A DNA stretch of 64,000 nt, taken from contig JAFGTT010000032.1 in assembly GCA_016933955.1 (NCBI GenBank), forward strand, positions 62,001 to 126,000. Direction: 5' to 3'. Position numbers and translations under genes: made by a program. Below, in pieces: positions 53,962-63,828 of this stretch. The DNA is from Candidatus Zixiibacteriota bacterium (GTDB lineage: Bacteria > Zixibacteria > MSB-5A5 > GN15 > PGXB01). Numbering within the stretch: the stretch's first letter is position 1; each line of letters starts with the position of its first letter. The notes under the pieces are model-generated. The model saw only the letters and a program-made list of their open reading frames with translations, searched no databases and was not told the origin of the DNA.

Positions 53962-54726
53962 ATGGGCAGATTTTTATTCGCAGCCATATTCTTTGTCGGT
54001 CTGTTTGCGGCGGCTCCGGCCGGGGGAAAATATCACTCGGACCGGATGGACTGCACGGTTGCCATACCCCAGGACTGGGCGGTTGATGATTCAATTGATA
54101 ATCGGATACGGATTTATTCGGTCCGGGAACCGACAGTAACGATTGGTATTTTCCGACATGTTATCGAGGATACCAATCGATTGGAATCCGATGCCGACCT
54201 GGGCAAAGCCATATCGGGATTATATTTTGAGCTGGGGATCGACTCGGGACTTGCCCTCGAACCTGAATATACTGTTATCGGCCCTCGGGCGGATTTTCAA
54301 ATCGAATTCACTGTTCGGGACAGCATCCCGGAAAACGCGAGGATTATGCATCTACGGGGAATTGTCGTCCAGCCTGCCGTAGGCGGACAGGTACTATATC
54401 TGCTGTTAGCCGAAGCGCCCGGGGATTTAGACTCCTCTCAGACGGCTGTAATCAATCATCTCCTGCAATCTTTCGAGATAACTATTCCGCTTGCAGATGA
54501 TCTTTACCCCTCAAAAAATCTGTCTGCTTATCTGTTATTGTTATTACTCCTGGGGCTCTCGGCCTTTTTCTATGCCCGGAGCCGTCGTATTCAACGGTCG
54601 CGAAATCCTCTTGGCCGGGACTCCGGGAACTTCTGGCGATGCACCGAATGCGGTAAAATCAACCATAAAGAAAACCGCTCCTGCTCCCGATGCGGGGAGA
54701 CCAGAGCGGTTATCAATAAATCTTAA
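53962..54726 (+). CDS. Exported single-pass membrane protein with RanBP2-type zinc ribbon
   Basis: A 254-residue protein. A signal peptide (1-20) is followed by an extracytoplasmic domain of about 150 residues. It resembles the PsbP/DcrB-like lipoprotein fold (DRMDCTVAIPQDWAVDD, then strands around 60-170), and a transmembrane helix lies at 188-204. The C-terminal ribbon follows the RanBP2 rule exactly: W225-x-C227-x2-C230-x3-N234-x6-C241-x2-C244. The ribbon would lie in the cytoplasm. I do not recognise the full-length family. Its last codons contain a hairpin that probably terminates the convergent operon. Confidence 0.65.
   Translation: MGRFLFAAIFFVGLFAAAPAGGKYHSDRMDCTVAIPQDWAVDDSIDNRIRIYSVREPTVTIGIFRHVIEDTNRLESDADLGKAISGLYFELGIDSGLALEPEYTVIGPRADFQIEFTVRDSIPENARIMHLRGIVVQPAVGGQVLYLLLAEAPGDLDSSQTAVINHLLQSFEITIPLADDLYPSKNLSAYLLLLLLLGLSAFFYARSRRIQRSRNPLGRDSGNFWRCTECGKINHKENRSCSRCGETRAVINKS
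54661..54711 (-). terminator. Terminator for the epimerase/mutase operon, inside the convergent gene
   Basis: AACCGCTC (54673-54680) pairs with GAGCGGTT (54704-54711), enclosing an inner CTCCC/GGGAG stem. On the minus strand it is followed by TTTTCTTTATGG. It lies within the last codons of the convergent zinc-ribbon gene, after the epimerase stop. Confidence 0.55.
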
Positions 54727-54733
54727 AAGCCCG

Positions 54734-55141
54734 TCAGCGTTCCTGAAGTTCCATCAGGACTCCGCCGGTCGAAGCCGGATGCACAAAGGCGATTTTCTTT
54801 CCGCCGGCGCCGATTCTCGGCTTTTCATCGATCAGCCGATATCCCTGTCGTTTCAATTCCGCCAGTTTGACTTCAATATCATCGACCAGAATGGCCAGGT
54901 GATGCAATCCCGGACCCCGCTTCTCAATGAACTTGCTGACCGGACTGCCCGGTTCGGTTCCGGAAAGTAATTCGATATGTCCCGAATGAGGATCATTGTG
55001 CGAGGCGAACATGGCCACCTTGACCTTTTGATCGGAGACTTCTTCAACCAGCACGGGGGGATAGCCCAGAATGCTGGAGTACGCTTCGGTCGCCTTATCG
55101 AGATTATCGACGGCAATCCCGATATGTGATATATCTGACAT
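54734..55141 (-). CDS. mce: Methylmalonyl-CoA epimerase
   Basis: A 135-residue VOC-fold metalloenzyme that interconverts the (R)- and (S)-methylmalonyl-CoA epimers. Metal-ligand histidines in SHIGIAVDNL and LHHLAIL and the C-terminal Glu in LMELQER fit the family. The family phrase LLSGTEPGSPVSKFIEKRGPG is present. It is the last gene of the acyl-CoA carboxylase/mutase operon, 2 bases after the lipoprotein gene. It would be needed between the carboxylase and a methylmalonyl-CoA mutase. Confidence 0.92.
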   Translation of the reverse strand: MSDISHIGIAVDNLDKATEAYSSILGYPPVLVEEVSDQKVKVAMFASHNDPHSGHIELLSGTEPGSPVSKFIEKRGPGLHHLAILVDDIEVKLAELKRQGYRLIDEKPRIGAGGKKIAFVHPASTGGVLMELQER

Positions 55142-55143
55142 GG

Positions 55144-55662
55144 CTATTGACCTTCTTTCCCGGCTTTTTCCGTTTTGACAGCCTCTTCATAAGCCTTAAT
55201 ACGTTGCAGGTACTCGAATTCATCGGGCCAGCGTGACATATACGGTTTAACCCAGCGTCCCTGGCTGCGATAGAATTTGGTTCTAAAACTTTTCGAATTC
55301 TCCTTCGCTTCGGCAGTGGTGTAATACAGACTGACTTTCACAGCGGCCGAATCACCCATAAGCTCCACGCTATCCACCTCGATATGAGACAGGGAATCAT
55401 AGGGATAAAACTTGACCCGTTGCAGTTCCATATACTCCGAAAGCGGCACCTCGTCTTTGTAGTAGGTGAATTCCGATTCATAGAGGACTGTCTTATCCCC
55501 CTCTTTCAACCGATCAATCATCTCTTTCATGGCCGCCGTTATCTGGGCCACATCATCGGACACCTCTTCTGTTGGGGGGGGTTTTTGGGTTTCCTTATGA
55601 TCGTTACAGCCGATAAGAATCAGTAAACCGATTATTAACCCTGAAAACAGGTAATACTTCAT
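55144..55662 (-). CDS. Lipoprotein of unknown function in the mutase operon
   Basis: A 172-residue lipoprotein with an N-terminal signal (MKYYLFSGLIIGLLILIGC). The lipobox is LIGC19 and the mature part begins CNDHKETQKPPP. The remainder (about 40-170) shows a SnoaL/NTF2-like pattern (AQITAAMKEMIDRLKEGDKTVLYE). An alternative ATG lies at 55668, but the one at 55662 has GAGG at 8 bases. Its presence between the biotin carrier gene and mce is not explained by metabolism. Confidence 0.75.
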   Translation of the reverse strand: MKYYLFSGLIIGLLILIGCNDHKETQKPPPTEEVSDDVAQITAAMKEMIDRLKEGDKTVLYESEFTYYKDEVPLSEYMELQRVKFYPYDSLSHIEVDSVELMGDSAAVKVSLYYTTAEAKENSKSFRTKFYRSQGRWVKPYMSRWPDEFEYLQRIKAYEEAVKTEKAGKEGQ

Positions 55663-55728
55663 AATCATATCCTCAAATCTCTACCAATCAGGCACTTTTA
55701 AATAAATCATTCATAATTTGTTATACAA

Positions 55729-56247
55729 TTATTCCATTTCGACAAGTTTATCATTTTTATCCACTGCCTGCCCGGTCTTAACGAAAATTTCCCTGACCGT
55801 CCCATCCGATGGGGCTTTGATCATATTTTCCATTTTCATGGCCTCGATTATAATCAGGGTGGTTCCTTTTTCAACTTTATCGCCGGGTTGAACCTCGGCT
55901 TTCAGGACCAGTCCCGGCATAGGGGCTTTTATGGTTTTATCTTCCGGGCCGCTCGACGTCACCCCGGCTCGTTTACGCAACTCCGCCAGGTAATATGGTT
56001 CGACCCGGACATCCATCTCCTTACCCTCAAGAAACACATGCAGTAAATCCATATCGCGGATAATATCCACCTCGCTGGAGCTGTCATTGATATTGAAAAG
56101 GAATTTCTTGTCCGTCAGGCGATCGACCGCCACCACATAGCGGTCGCCGTTATACTCGACGATAAAATTACCGCTGTCCAGTGACATTTCCAGTTCGAAT
56201 TCGTTGTCGTCCACCGTGACGATATATCGTTCTCTGGTTATATTCAT
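55729..56247 (-). CDS. Biotin carboxyl carrier protein of an acyl-CoA carboxylase
   Basis: A 172-residue carrier with the biotinyl domain in its last 75 residues. K138 in the EAMKMEN motif is the biotinylation site, and PMPGLVLK and GTVREIFVKTGQ are typical. The N-terminal 95 residues look like the adaptor (BT-type) domain that docks with the carboxylase/transferase subunits. It lies 5 bases after the biotin carboxylase gene. Function: carries carboxybiotin to the carboxyltransferase in propionyl-/acyl-CoA carboxylation. Confidence 0.92.
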   Translation of the reverse strand: MNITRERYIVTVDDNEFELEMSLDSGNFIVEYNGDRYVVAVDRLTDKKFLFNINDSSSEVDIIRDMDLLHVFLEGKEMDVRVEPYYLAELRKRAGVTSSGPEDKTIKAPMPGLVLKAEVQPGDKVEKGTTLIIIEAMKMENMIKAPSDGTVREIFVKTGQAVDKNDKLVEME

Positions 56248-56251
56248 AATT

Positions 56252-57778
56252 TTAATCGTTTTTCAGCCGGCGAATGGCATCCCGTCTGTGATGCCGGACC
56301 CATTCGCTGCATGGTTCGGCACTGGTCCCGAACCCGGTATTGATTTTATTACGGTTCAGGAAATCATAAATAATGGCCGCGATCGCCGCTTTTTCCGCCT
56401 GGTCAGCCTCCGGACACTCGAATTTCCGATGCGGAAATTCGACATCGATAAAATCGGTGGCATAATCGCCCATGATAAAACGCGGCGAACGCATCACCGA
56501 ACAGCCGAAGCCGATGGTTGAATGAACCCCCGAAATCCGGTACTCACCCAGCGCCCGCCGGGTTCGCTCGATGGCTTCCTGACGGTCTTTGCCCCAGATC
56601 ACCAGTTTTGAAATAATAGGATCATAGTACACCGGAATCTGCGATCCGCTGACTACCCCGGAATCGACCCGGATACCCGGACCGGCCGGTTCGCGGTATT
56701 CTGCGATGGTCCCGGTTGAGGGCATGAAATCGTTATGCGGGTCCTCGGCATATATCCGACACTCGATAGCATGACCGCGCGGGACAATATCCTCCTGCCT
56801 GATTGACATCGGTAAATCCTCGGCGATCCGGATTTGCTCCCGGACCAGGTCCACCCCGGTCACCATCTCGGTTACCGGATGTTCCACCTGCAACCTAGTG
56901 TTGACTTCGAGAAAATAGAAATTCAATTCCTCATCAACCAGGAATTCGACGGTTCCGGCCCCGAGGTAACCCGATTCGCGGGCGATACTCACCGCCGCTT
57001 TGCCCATCCGCTCCCGTAATTCCTTCGAGACCACCGGCGAGGGTGTTTCCTCGATTACCTTCTGATGCCGCCGCTGGATGGAACATTCCCGTTCTCCGAG
57101 ATAAACGGCATTGCCGTGACTGTCGGTCAGAATCTGGATTTCGATATGCCGCGGCCGAAGAAGGTATTTCTCCAGGTAAACCCGCCCGTCACCGAAAGCC
57201 GAACCGGCCTCCCGGATTGCCGACTGGATCGATTCGGCCAATTGGCTTTCCTTCCGGACAATCCTCATCCCTTTTCCGCCCCCCCCGGCGGCCGCCTTGA
57301 CCAGCACCGGGTAGCCTATTTCACCGGCCCGGGCGATTACCTTATCGGCCTCTTTAAGATCGAAATCGGTTCCCGGGGTCACCGGCAAACCGGCTCTCAG
57401 AGCCAAGCGCCGGGCTTCGAGTTTATCGCCCAGAAGGGCGATTGTCTCTGATTTCGGCCCAATAAAAATAATATCTTCTTTCTCGCACCGTTTCGCGAAT
57501 TCGGCGTTCTCGGCCAGAAAACCGTAGCCCGGATGCACCGCATCGGCCCCCGATTTCCGAACCGCCTTGATGATATTATCCTGCTTGAGATAGCTCTCCC
57601 GCGAGGGCGACGGCCCGATATGGAAGGCCTCGTCGGCCAGCCGGACATGGTACGCCGTCCGGTCACAATCGGAAAAAACGGCCACCGATTTTATTCCGGC
57701 ATCATGGCAAGCCCGCATTATCCGAATGGCGATTTCGCCCCGGTTGGCAACCAGGATTTTCTTGATTCTCTGTTTCAT
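56252..57778 (-). CDS. Biotin carboxylase subunit of acyl-CoA carboxylase
   Basis: A protein of about 508 residues that carboxylates biotin with bicarbonate and ATP. An N-terminal KKILVANRGEIAIRIMRA biotin carboxylase fold is followed by the ATP-grasp region (KAAAGGGGKGMRIV, EKYLLRPRHIEIQI) and a C-terminal biotin carboxylase domain with RLQVEHPVTE. Starts at GTG 57790, ATG 57784 or ATG 57778 are all possible; the last gives the usual N-terminus. No ribosome site is visible, and the gene lies 18 bases after the carboxyltransferase gene. It has a C-terminal extension of about 55 residues compared with AccC. Confidence 0.93.
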   Translation of the reverse strand: MKQRIKKILVANRGEIAIRIMRACHDAGIKSVAVFSDCDRTAYHVRLADEAFHIGPSPSRESYLKQDNIIKAVRKSGADAVHPGYGFLAENAEFAKRCEKEDIIFIGPKSETIALLGDKLEARRLALRAGLPVTPGTDFDLKEADKVIARAGEIGYPVLVKAAAGGGGKGMRIVRKESQLAESIQSAIREAGSAFGDGRVYLEKYLLRPRHIEIQILTDSHGNAVYLGERECSIQRRHQKVIEETPSPVVSKELRERMGKAAVSIARESGYLGAGTVEFLVDEELNFYFLEVNTRLQVEHPVTEMVTGVDLVREQIRIAEDLPMSIRQEDIVPRGHAIECRIYAEDPHNDFMPSTGTIAEYREPAGPGIRVDSGVVSGSQIPVYYDPIISKLVIWGKDRQEAIERTRRALGEYRISGVHSTIGFGCSVMRSPRFIMGDYATDFIDVEFPHRKFECPEADQAEKAAIAAIIYDFLNRNKINTGFGTSAEPCSEWVRHHRRDAIRRLKND

Positions 57779-57796
57779 TGACATGTACACATTTTT

Positions 57797-59347
57797 CTAC
57801 AACGGGATGTTCCCGTGTTTCTTGGCCGGGACACTGTCCTGTTTCGTCTCCAGCATCTCAAAGGCCCGGATCAAACGCGGCCGGGTGGTTTTCGGTTCGA
57901 TAATATCATCCAAATACCCCCGCCCGGCGGCAATAAAGGGATTGGCGAATTTGTCCCGGTATTCCTCGGTTTTCTTATCGATTTCTTTTTCAGGGTCCTT
58001 CGCTCCGGCAATATCTTTTTTGAAGATGATCTCGACCGCGCCCTTGGGGCCCATAACCGCGATCTCGGCCGTCGGCCAGGCATAATTCATATCACCCCGG
58101 ATATGCTTGGAATTCATAACATCGTAGGCCCCGCCGTACGCCTTACGGGTGATTACGGTAACTTTCGGGACGGTTGCCTCGCAATAGGCATAGAGGAGTT
58201 TGGCCCCGTTTTTTATAATTCCGCCGTGCTCCTGATCGGTCCCGGGCAGAAAACCGGGAACATCCTCGAATGTCAGGATGGGAATATTGAAAGCATCACA
58301 GAAACGGATAAACCGGGCCGCCTTGGTCGAGGAATTGATATCCAGGCATCCCGCCAGCACTTCCGGCTGGTTGGCGATAATCCCGATCGAGCGGCCGCCC
58401 AGATGAGCGAAGCCGACCACAATATTGGCGGCGAAATCGGCATGCACCTCCAAAAATTCACCGTTATCCACCACCCGCCAGATGACATCCTTGATATTGT
58501 ATGATTTATTGGGATCGGTCGGAACGATGTTATTTAAAGCCGCATCCATGCGGTCGAGCGAATCGGAATTTTCGACGAATGGCGGGTTTTCCAGATTATT
58601 CTGCGGGATAAACCCGATCAGTTTCCTCAGACAGGCAATAGCATCGGCCTCATTCTCGCAGGCGAAATGGGCCACCCCGGATTTCGAGGCATGGGCCATG
58701 GCTCCGCCCAGTTCCTCGGAAGTCACCTGTTCATGGGTTACGGTCTTGACCACATTGGGGCCGGTAACAAACATGTATGAGGTTTTTTTGACCATCAGGA
58801 TAAAATCGGTAATGGCCGGGCTGTAAACCGCCCCGCCCGCGCAGGGACCGAGAATGACCGAGATCTGCGGAATCACACCCGAGGCCAGGGTGTTGCGCAG
58901 AAAGATATCGGCGTAACCGCCAAGGGAGACAACTCCCTCCTGGATACGCGCCCCACCGGAATCATTGAGCCCGATCACCGGTGCTCCCACTTTCAAAGCC
59001 ATATCCATGATCTTGCAGATTTTCTCCGCATGAGCCCCGGATAATGATCCTCCGAAAACGGTAAAATCCTGTGAAAACACAAAAACCTTGCGGCCGTCAA
59101 TCGTCCCGCATCCGGTCACCACCCCATCGCCCAGGATTTTCTTATCGGCCAAACCGAAATCGAACGAGCGATGGGTAACAAACATATCGAATTCCTCAAA
59201 AGAATTCTTGTCCAGAAGAAGTTCCAGCCGTTCCCGGGCGGTCAACTTGCCTTTCTCATGCTGGGCTTCAATCTTGCTTTCTCCACCCCCGAGTTTCGCC
59301 AACCGGCGCATCTCTTCCAGTTTCTGAAGTTTTTCTTTTAAATCCAT
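57797..59347 (-). CDS. Acyl-CoA carboxylase carboxyltransferase subunit (PccB-like)
   Basis: A 516-residue crotonase-fold carboxyltransferase that transfers CO2 from biotin to an acyl-CoA such as propionyl-CoA. Oxyanion-forming glycines lie in [15 protein letters not shown] and [16 protein letters not shown], and the second half-domain has [24 protein letters not shown] and [13 protein letters not shown]. Propionyl-CoA preference is inferred from the mutase and epimerase genes in the same operon. It is the third gene from the 3' end of a group with biotin carboxylase and carrier subunits encoded separately. Confidence 0.93.
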   Translation of the reverse strand: MDLKEKLQKLEEMRRLAKLGGGESKIEAQHEKGKLTARERLELLLDKNSFEEFDMFVTHRSFDFGLADKKILGDGVVTGCGTIDGRKVFVFSQDFTVFGGSLSGAHAEKICKIMDMALKVGAPVIGLNDSGGARIQEGVVSLGGYADIFLRNTLASGVIPQISVILGPCAGGAVYSPAITDFILMVKKTSYMFVTGPNVVKTVTHEQVTSEELGGAMAHASKSGVAHFACENEADAIACLRKLIGFIPQNNLENPPFVENSDSLDRMDAALNNIVPTDPNKSYNIKDVIWRVVDNGEFLEVHADFAANIVVGFAHLGGRSIGIIANQPEVLAGCLDINSSTKAARFIRFCDAFNIPILTFEDVPGFLPGTDQEHGGIIKNGAKLLYAYCEATVPKVTVITRKAYGGAYDVMNSKHIRGDMNYAWPTAEIAVMGPKGAVEIIFKKDIAGAKDPEKEIDKKTEEYRDKFANPFIAAGRGYLDDIIEPKTTRPRLIRAFEMLETKQDSVPAKKHGNIPL

Positions 59348-59392
59348 AAACAGGCCATCCGGTGCTCGGTTTTTATGATTTAATTGTTTCCT

Positions 59393-60226
59393 CTATTCGA
59401 TTTTATCCACAATAATTTTACCGTCGGTTTGCCGCAATTGCCCGATTTTCATGATTGTATCATGATCGAACACAATCGCCTTATCCCCCTCAAGTAGATA
59501 TTCAACCAGTTTCCGCTTGACTTCCATAGTACGGGTCGGATCAAGATCGACCGCGGCCACATAAGGTATCCGCATATGAAGTGACGAGGGAACGATGTCG
59601 GCGTAATACACCACCGTTTTGCCGCCGGAAGACATCTCGATGGCCTGGTGCCCGGGGGTATGTCCCCCGGTCGGGATTGCCTTTACTCCCGGAAATATCT
59701 CCTTCTCGCCGTCAATCAATTCCAGTTGTCCCGATTCCTCGAGTATCCTGAGTCTCTCCGGGATATATACCGCCGTTGTTCGTTCGTTGGGATGCATGGC
59801 ATCGTTCCATTCTCTTTTCTGCACGATATGGCGGGCTTTGGGAAACCTCGGTTTCATACCGTGATCGCTTTTTATGACCGCTCCCCCGGCATGGTCGGTA
59901 TGGAGATGGCTGAGGAACACGATATCGATTTCATCATCGGATATTCCGGACGTTTTCAGGCCGTTTTCCATTTCGGTTTCTCCGGTAATGCCATAGATTT
60001 TCTTTTCCGAATCGGTCAGGCAGTCACCGAATCCGGTATCGAGCAGAAGATTGGTTCGGCCGGTCTTAAGAACAAACAGGTTGGTTTCCATCGGTACCAG
60101 GTTATTGTCATCAACCGGCACCAGCCGTCCCCAGATTTTTTTGGGGATGACTCCGAACATGGTCCCTCCGTCGAGCTTGAAACGCCGCTCGACGAAGGGT
60201 ATTAATTCAAAATCACCGAATTTCAT
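59393..60226 (-). CDS. MBL-fold metallo-hydrolase
   Basis: A 277-residue metallo-beta-lactamase-fold protein with the dinuclear metal motif HLHTDHAGG and further ligand regions GGHTPGHQA and FDHDT. The family includes thioesterases, lactonases and glyoxalase II-like enzymes. In this operon, between the carboxyltransferase and an acyl-CoA dehydrogenase, an acyl-CoA or acyl-thioester hydrolase role is plausible but unproven. It starts 2 bases after the dehydrogenase stop. Confidence 0.85.
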   Translation of the reverse strand: MKFGDFELIPFVERRFKLDGGTMFGVIPKKIWGRLVPVDDNNLVPMETNLFVLKTGRTNLLLDTGFGDCLTDSEKKIYGITGETEMENGLKTSGISDDEIDIVFLSHLHTDHAGGAVIKSDHGMKPRFPKARHIVQKREWNDAMHPNERTTAVYIPERLRILEESGQLELIDGEKEIFPGVKAIPTGGHTPGHQAIEMSSGGKTVVYYADIVPSSLHMRIPYVAAVDLDPTRTMEVKRKLVEYLLEGDKAIVFDHDTIMKIGQLRQTDGKIIVDKIE

Positions 60227-60228
60227 TA

Positions 60229-61374
60229 TTAACGCAGATAATTGCCGGCAATAACCAGGCGCTGGACCTCCGAGGTTCCTTCGTAGATTTCGGTGACGCG
60301 CTGATCGCGGTACAATTTCTCGATCACCGAGAACTCGCCGATATAACCATAGCCGGAGTGAATCTGCATCGCCCGATCGACACAGAACCGGGCCACTTCG
60401 GTCGCAAACAGTTTGGCCTGCGAGGCTTCGAGCGAGAACCTTTCGCCGGCATCCTGTTTCTGCACTGACTTATAGGTCATCAGTCGGGCCGCTTCAAGCT
60501 GAGTCGCCATATCGGCAATCATCCACTGAATCGCCTGCAATTTGGCAATCGGGGCGCCGAAGGCTATCCGTTTCTTGGCATAATCGATCGATTCATCGAG
60601 CGCCCGCTGGGCCAAACCGACTCCCTGCGCCGCGACCCCGATCCGCGCTCCGTCGAGGGTGTTCATGGCGATCTTGAAGCCTTTGCCGGTCTCGCCCAAT
60701 TGCTGACTCACCGGAACCTTGACATCCTTCAATTCGATCCGGCCGGTGGTGGCCGCCCGCATTCCCATTTTGTGCTTGAGAGTGAAGGCTTTCCAGCCCG
60801 GGGTGTTGGTTTCGACCAGGATCGAGGAAACTCTCGGGCGTCCTTCACCCGCCTCGCCGATCCGGCAGAACAGCACCGCCAGCGTGGCCGCATCACCGTG
60901 CATAATAAAAATCTTTTCGCCGTTGATGACAAAATGATCACCCTCGATCAGGGCCACCGTCTCCTGGTTGGCGGCATCCGATCCGGCGTTGCGCTCGGTC
61001 AGAACGAAAGCCGGGATGAGCTCGCCCGAGGCGCACTTGGGGACGTACTTCTTTTTCTGCTCTTCGGTCCCGAAGGTGAAAATCGGGTAGGTGGCCAGTT
61101 CCGGGACGGCCGCCAGAAGAGCGGTCGGGGCATCGTAGTACGCCAGTTCTTCGATCAGGGTGATATATTCGACATTGGAATATCCACCGCCGCCGTACTG
61201 CTTCGGCATGGCGAATCCGATCAATCCGGCCTTGGCCAGTTTCATATAGTAATCTTTGGGGAAAGCTTCCTGCTTGCGGTCGAGTTCCCGGCAAACCGGA
61301 AGAATCTCTTTTTCGGCAAACTCTTTCACGCGGTCGCGAACAGCCTGCTGTCTCTCATCTACATTATGCCTCAT
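60229..61374 (-). CDS. Acyl-CoA dehydrogenase
   Basis: A 381-residue FAD enzyme that introduces an alpha-beta double bond into acyl-CoAs and hands electrons to ETF. It has the FAD/CoA-binding AFVLTERNAGSDAANQ segment, a short middle domain and the C-terminal QIHSGYGYIGEFSVIEKLYRDQRV plus catalytic Glu in IYEGTSEVQR. Its substrate chain length cannot be assigned. In the operon with a B12 mutase it may act on short or branched acyl-CoAs. ETF-QO is encoded at 4.6-6.3 kb. Confidence 0.92.
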   Translation of the reverse strand: MRHNVDERQQAVRDRVKEFAEKEILPVCRELDRKQEAFPKDYYMKLAKAGLIGFAMPKQYGGGGYSNVEYITLIEELAYYDAPTALLAAVPELATYPIFTFGTEEQKKKYVPKCASGELIPAFVLTERNAGSDAANQETVALIEGDHFVINGEKIFIMHGDAATLAVLFCRIGEAGEGRPRVSSILVETNTPGWKAFTLKHKMGMRAATTGRIELKDVKVPVSQQLGETGKGFKIAMNTLDGARIGVAAQGVGLAQRALDESIDYAKKRIAFGAPIAKLQAIQWMIADMATQLEAARLMTYKSVQKQDAGERFSLEASQAKLFATEVARFCVDRAMQIHSGYGYIGEFSVIEKLYRDQRVTEIYEGTSEVQRLVIAGNYLR

Positions 61375-61435
61375 TTCTCCTCCTGAGATATTGGAATTGA
61401 ATTTGATCCTCTCGAAAGCGTAGCGCGCGGTTCGG

Positions 61436-61855
61436 CTACATTATCTGTTCATCTTTTTTCCGCGAGGATACCGCCCGGCGAAGATATTCGATCGCCTCAT
61501 CGGTAGTCGCTCCGGGAGTAAAGATTCTGTCTATTCCCTGTTTTTCCAGCTCCGGGATATCCTCGTCGGGAATAATCCCGCCGCCGAACAGGATGATATT
61601 GTCGGCTTTTTTCTCAACCAGGAGTTTCTTGATCGCCGGAAAGAGGGTCATGTGCGCCCCGGAGAGAATCGATACGCCGATGGCATCGACATCTTCCTGG
61701 ATAGCGGCATTGACAATCATATCCGGTGTCTGGCGCAGGCCCGAATAGATCACTTCGAACCCGGCGTCGCGGAACGCGGCCGCAATGACTTTGATTCCGC
61801 GGTCGTGTCCATCAAGTCCCGGTTTAGCCAACAGCACTCGTATTTTCTCTGCCAT
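61436..61855 (-). CDS. Cobalamin-binding small subunit of acyl-CoA mutase
   Basis: A 139-residue B12-binding domain with the DxHxxG-type base-off motif (LDGHDRG), the [10 protein letters not shown] strand and the [11 protein letters not shown] loop. It binds the adenosylcobalamin lower face for the mutase large subunit, which is encoded 45 bases upstream. Small subunits of this length occur in two-subunit methylmalonyl-CoA/isobutyryl-CoA mutases. No MeaB-type G-protein chaperone gene is nearby. Confidence 0.93.
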   Translation of the reverse strand: MAEKIRVLLAKPGLDGHDRGIKVIAAAFRDAGFEVIYSGLRQTPDMIVNAAIQEDVDAIGVSILSGAHMTLFPAIKKLLVEKKADNIILFGGGIIPDEDIPELEKQGIDRIFTPGATTDEAIEYLRRAVSSRKKDEQIM

Positions 61856-61900
61856 TTAATTTTGTCTTAAATATATCAGGTTAACTTATTTTACTAAATA

Positions 61901-63574
61901 TCAAATTATCGGGGGTTCGATGTACTCGCCGAAAATCGGACGCAAAGCGTCGCAAATCTCCCCCTCGGTGGCATACACCCGCACGCAGTCCAGTATCGCC
62001 TTGAGCGTGTTGCCGTCCCCGGCGGCGCATTTCTTCAAATCCTCGAGCGTCCGGTTCACTTTATCGTTATCCCGCTCGGCCCGGATTTTTTTGATGAAGG
62101 TGGTCTGCTCCTGCTCCACCGAAGCATCGATTTTCAAAATCGGGATCTCGATTTTCTCCTTATCCATCACATACTCGTTGATCCCGACAATGATCCGCTC
62201 TTTTTTCTCGATTTCTTTCTGGTAACGGTACGACGCTTTGGCGATCTCGCGCTGGAGATACCCCTCCTCGATACATTTAACCACTCCGCCGCGCCGTTCG
62301 ATCTCATCCAGATATTTCTCCGCCTCGGCTTCGATTTTGTCGGTCATGGCCTCGATAAAATATGATCCCGCCAGCGGGTCGATGGTATTGGCCACCCCGG
62401 TCTCATGAGCGATAACCTGCTGGGTCCGAAGGGCGATCAGGACCGCCTTCTCGGACGGCAACGCCAGGGTTTCATCCATCGAATTGGTATGAAGTGACTG
62501 GGTTCCGCCGAGTACCCCCGAAAGAGCCTCGAGCGCGGTGCGGACGATATTATTCTCCGGCTGCTGGGCGGTCAGCGAACATCCGGCCGTCTGGGTGTGA
62601 AACCGCAACAGCCATGAACGTTCCTGTTTGGCTTTGTACTTATCCTTCATCCGGCGGGCGAAAATCCTCCGCGCCGCCCGGTACTTGGCGATTTCCTCGA
62701 AGAAGTCCTGGTGGGCATTGAAGAAAAACGACAGCCGCGGCGCAAAAGCATCGACATCCTGCCCATCTTTAATGGCCGCCTCGATATAAGTGAATCCATC
62801 GGCCAGGGTAAACGCCAGCTCCTGGGCGGCGGTCGATCCCGCTTCGCGAATATGATAGCCGGAAATCGAGATCGTGTTCCACTGCGGGACATGGTCGGTG
62901 CAGAAGGCCATCAAGTCGGTGATCAGACGGATCGACGGTTCCGGCGGGTAAATCCATTCCTTCTGAGCGATATATTCTTTCAATATGTCGTTCTGCAGGG
63001 TTCCGCGGAGTTTCTCGAACGGGACACCCTGTTTCTCGGCGACGGCCAGATACATCGCCAGCAAAACCGAGGCCGGAGCGTTGATGGTCATCGAGGTCGA
63101 TACCTCACCCAGGTTGATCCCGTCGAAAATGATTTCCATATCGGCCAGCGAATCGACCGCCACCCCGCATTTACCCACCTCCCCCAGCGAGCGGGCATGA
63201 TCGCTGTCATAACCCATCAGGGTCGGTAAGTCGAAAGCCACTGAAAGCCCGGTCTGACCGTTTTTCAGCAGGTAATGGTACCGTTCGTTGGTCTGTTTCG
63301 GTGTCCCCATCCCGGAAAACTGCCGCATGGTCCACAGGCGGCTTCGATACATGGTGTGATGGACCCCGCGGGTGTAAGGAAACCGGCCGGGAAAACCGAC
63401 TTTTTCATAAAACTTCGAGCTATCCACATCAGTTGGGGTGTAAAGGTCTTTGACCTCGTCGCCGGAAATAGTAATGAATTTGGGGCGGGATTTTTTGGCG
63501 CGAAATTTATCCGCTTCCTTGTCCCAGTCCTTTTTCTTATTCTCCAAATCCTTCAGGAATTCTTTATCAAACAC
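61901..63574 (-). CDS. Coenzyme-B12 acyl-CoA mutase large subunit, isobutyryl-CoA-mutase-like residues
   Basis: A 557-residue TIM-barrel mutase subunit lacking the C-terminal B12 domain, which is a separate gene. The family motifs [39 protein letters not shown] and [11 protein letters not shown] are clear, and the catalytic His is H241. At the two positions that separate methylmalonyl- from isobutyryl-CoA mutases (P. shermanii Y89 and R207), this protein has F86 and Q204, the isobutyryl-CoA-mutase type. The operon otherwise encodes an acyl-CoA carboxylase and methylmalonyl-CoA epimerase. The substrate is therefore uncertain. The first gene of its operon within the window, it starts at ATG 63574. 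Confidence 0.92.
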   Translation of the reverse strand: MFDKEFLKDLENKKKDWDKEADKFRAKKSRPKFITISGDEVKDLYTPTDVDSSKFYEKVGFPGRFPYTRGVHHTMYRSRLWTMRQFSGMGTPKQTNERYHYLLKNGQTGLSVAFDLPTLMGYDSDHARSLGEVGKCGVAVDSLADMEIIFDGINLGEVSTSMTINAPASVLLAMYLAVAEKQGVPFEKLRGTLQNDILKEYIAQKEWIYPPEPSIRLITDLMAFCTDHVPQWNTISISGYHIREAGSTAAQELAFTLADGFTYIEAAIKDGQDVDAFAPRLSFFFNAHQDFFEEIAKYRAARRIFARRMKDKYKAKQERSWLLRFHTQTAGCSLTAQQPENNIVRTALEALSGVLGGTQSLHTNSMDETLALPSEKAVLIALRTQQVIAHETGVANTIDPLAGSYFIEAMTDKIEAEAEKYLDEIERRGGVVKCIEEGYLQREIAKASYRYQKEIEKKERIIVGINEYVMDKEKIEIPILKIDASVEQEQTTFIKKIRAERDNDKVNRTLEDLKKCAAGDGNTLKAILDCVRVYATEGEICDALRPIFGEYIEPPII

Positions 63575-63828
63575 GATCTTCTCCGATTTTAAATAGTTTT
63601 ACAAGTTAATAACTTTGGGACCAAAAATCAAGCCCCTTGGACCGTCCTCTTATTCTTTACGACATATACGGTTTCGGGATAGGAAATCGTCGGATTGGAA
63701 ATATTTTCCGGATAATGAGGACACCGCTCTGGCCCGGAGGAGTTAATAATAAAAAGACGGCCCGATAAAATTCCCTTCAGGCCGGAATTTCGATCATTTC
63801 TCAGAAGGAATAAACGCTGTAATAAATA
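63575..63828. other. Intergenic region upstream of the mutase gene
   Basis: 254 bases with no gene. Near 63755-63790 a CGGCC/GGCCG pair followed on the minus strand by TCTTTTTATT may terminate the preceding gene, but the loop is large and the call is weak. No clear promoter was found. Confidence 0.4.
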
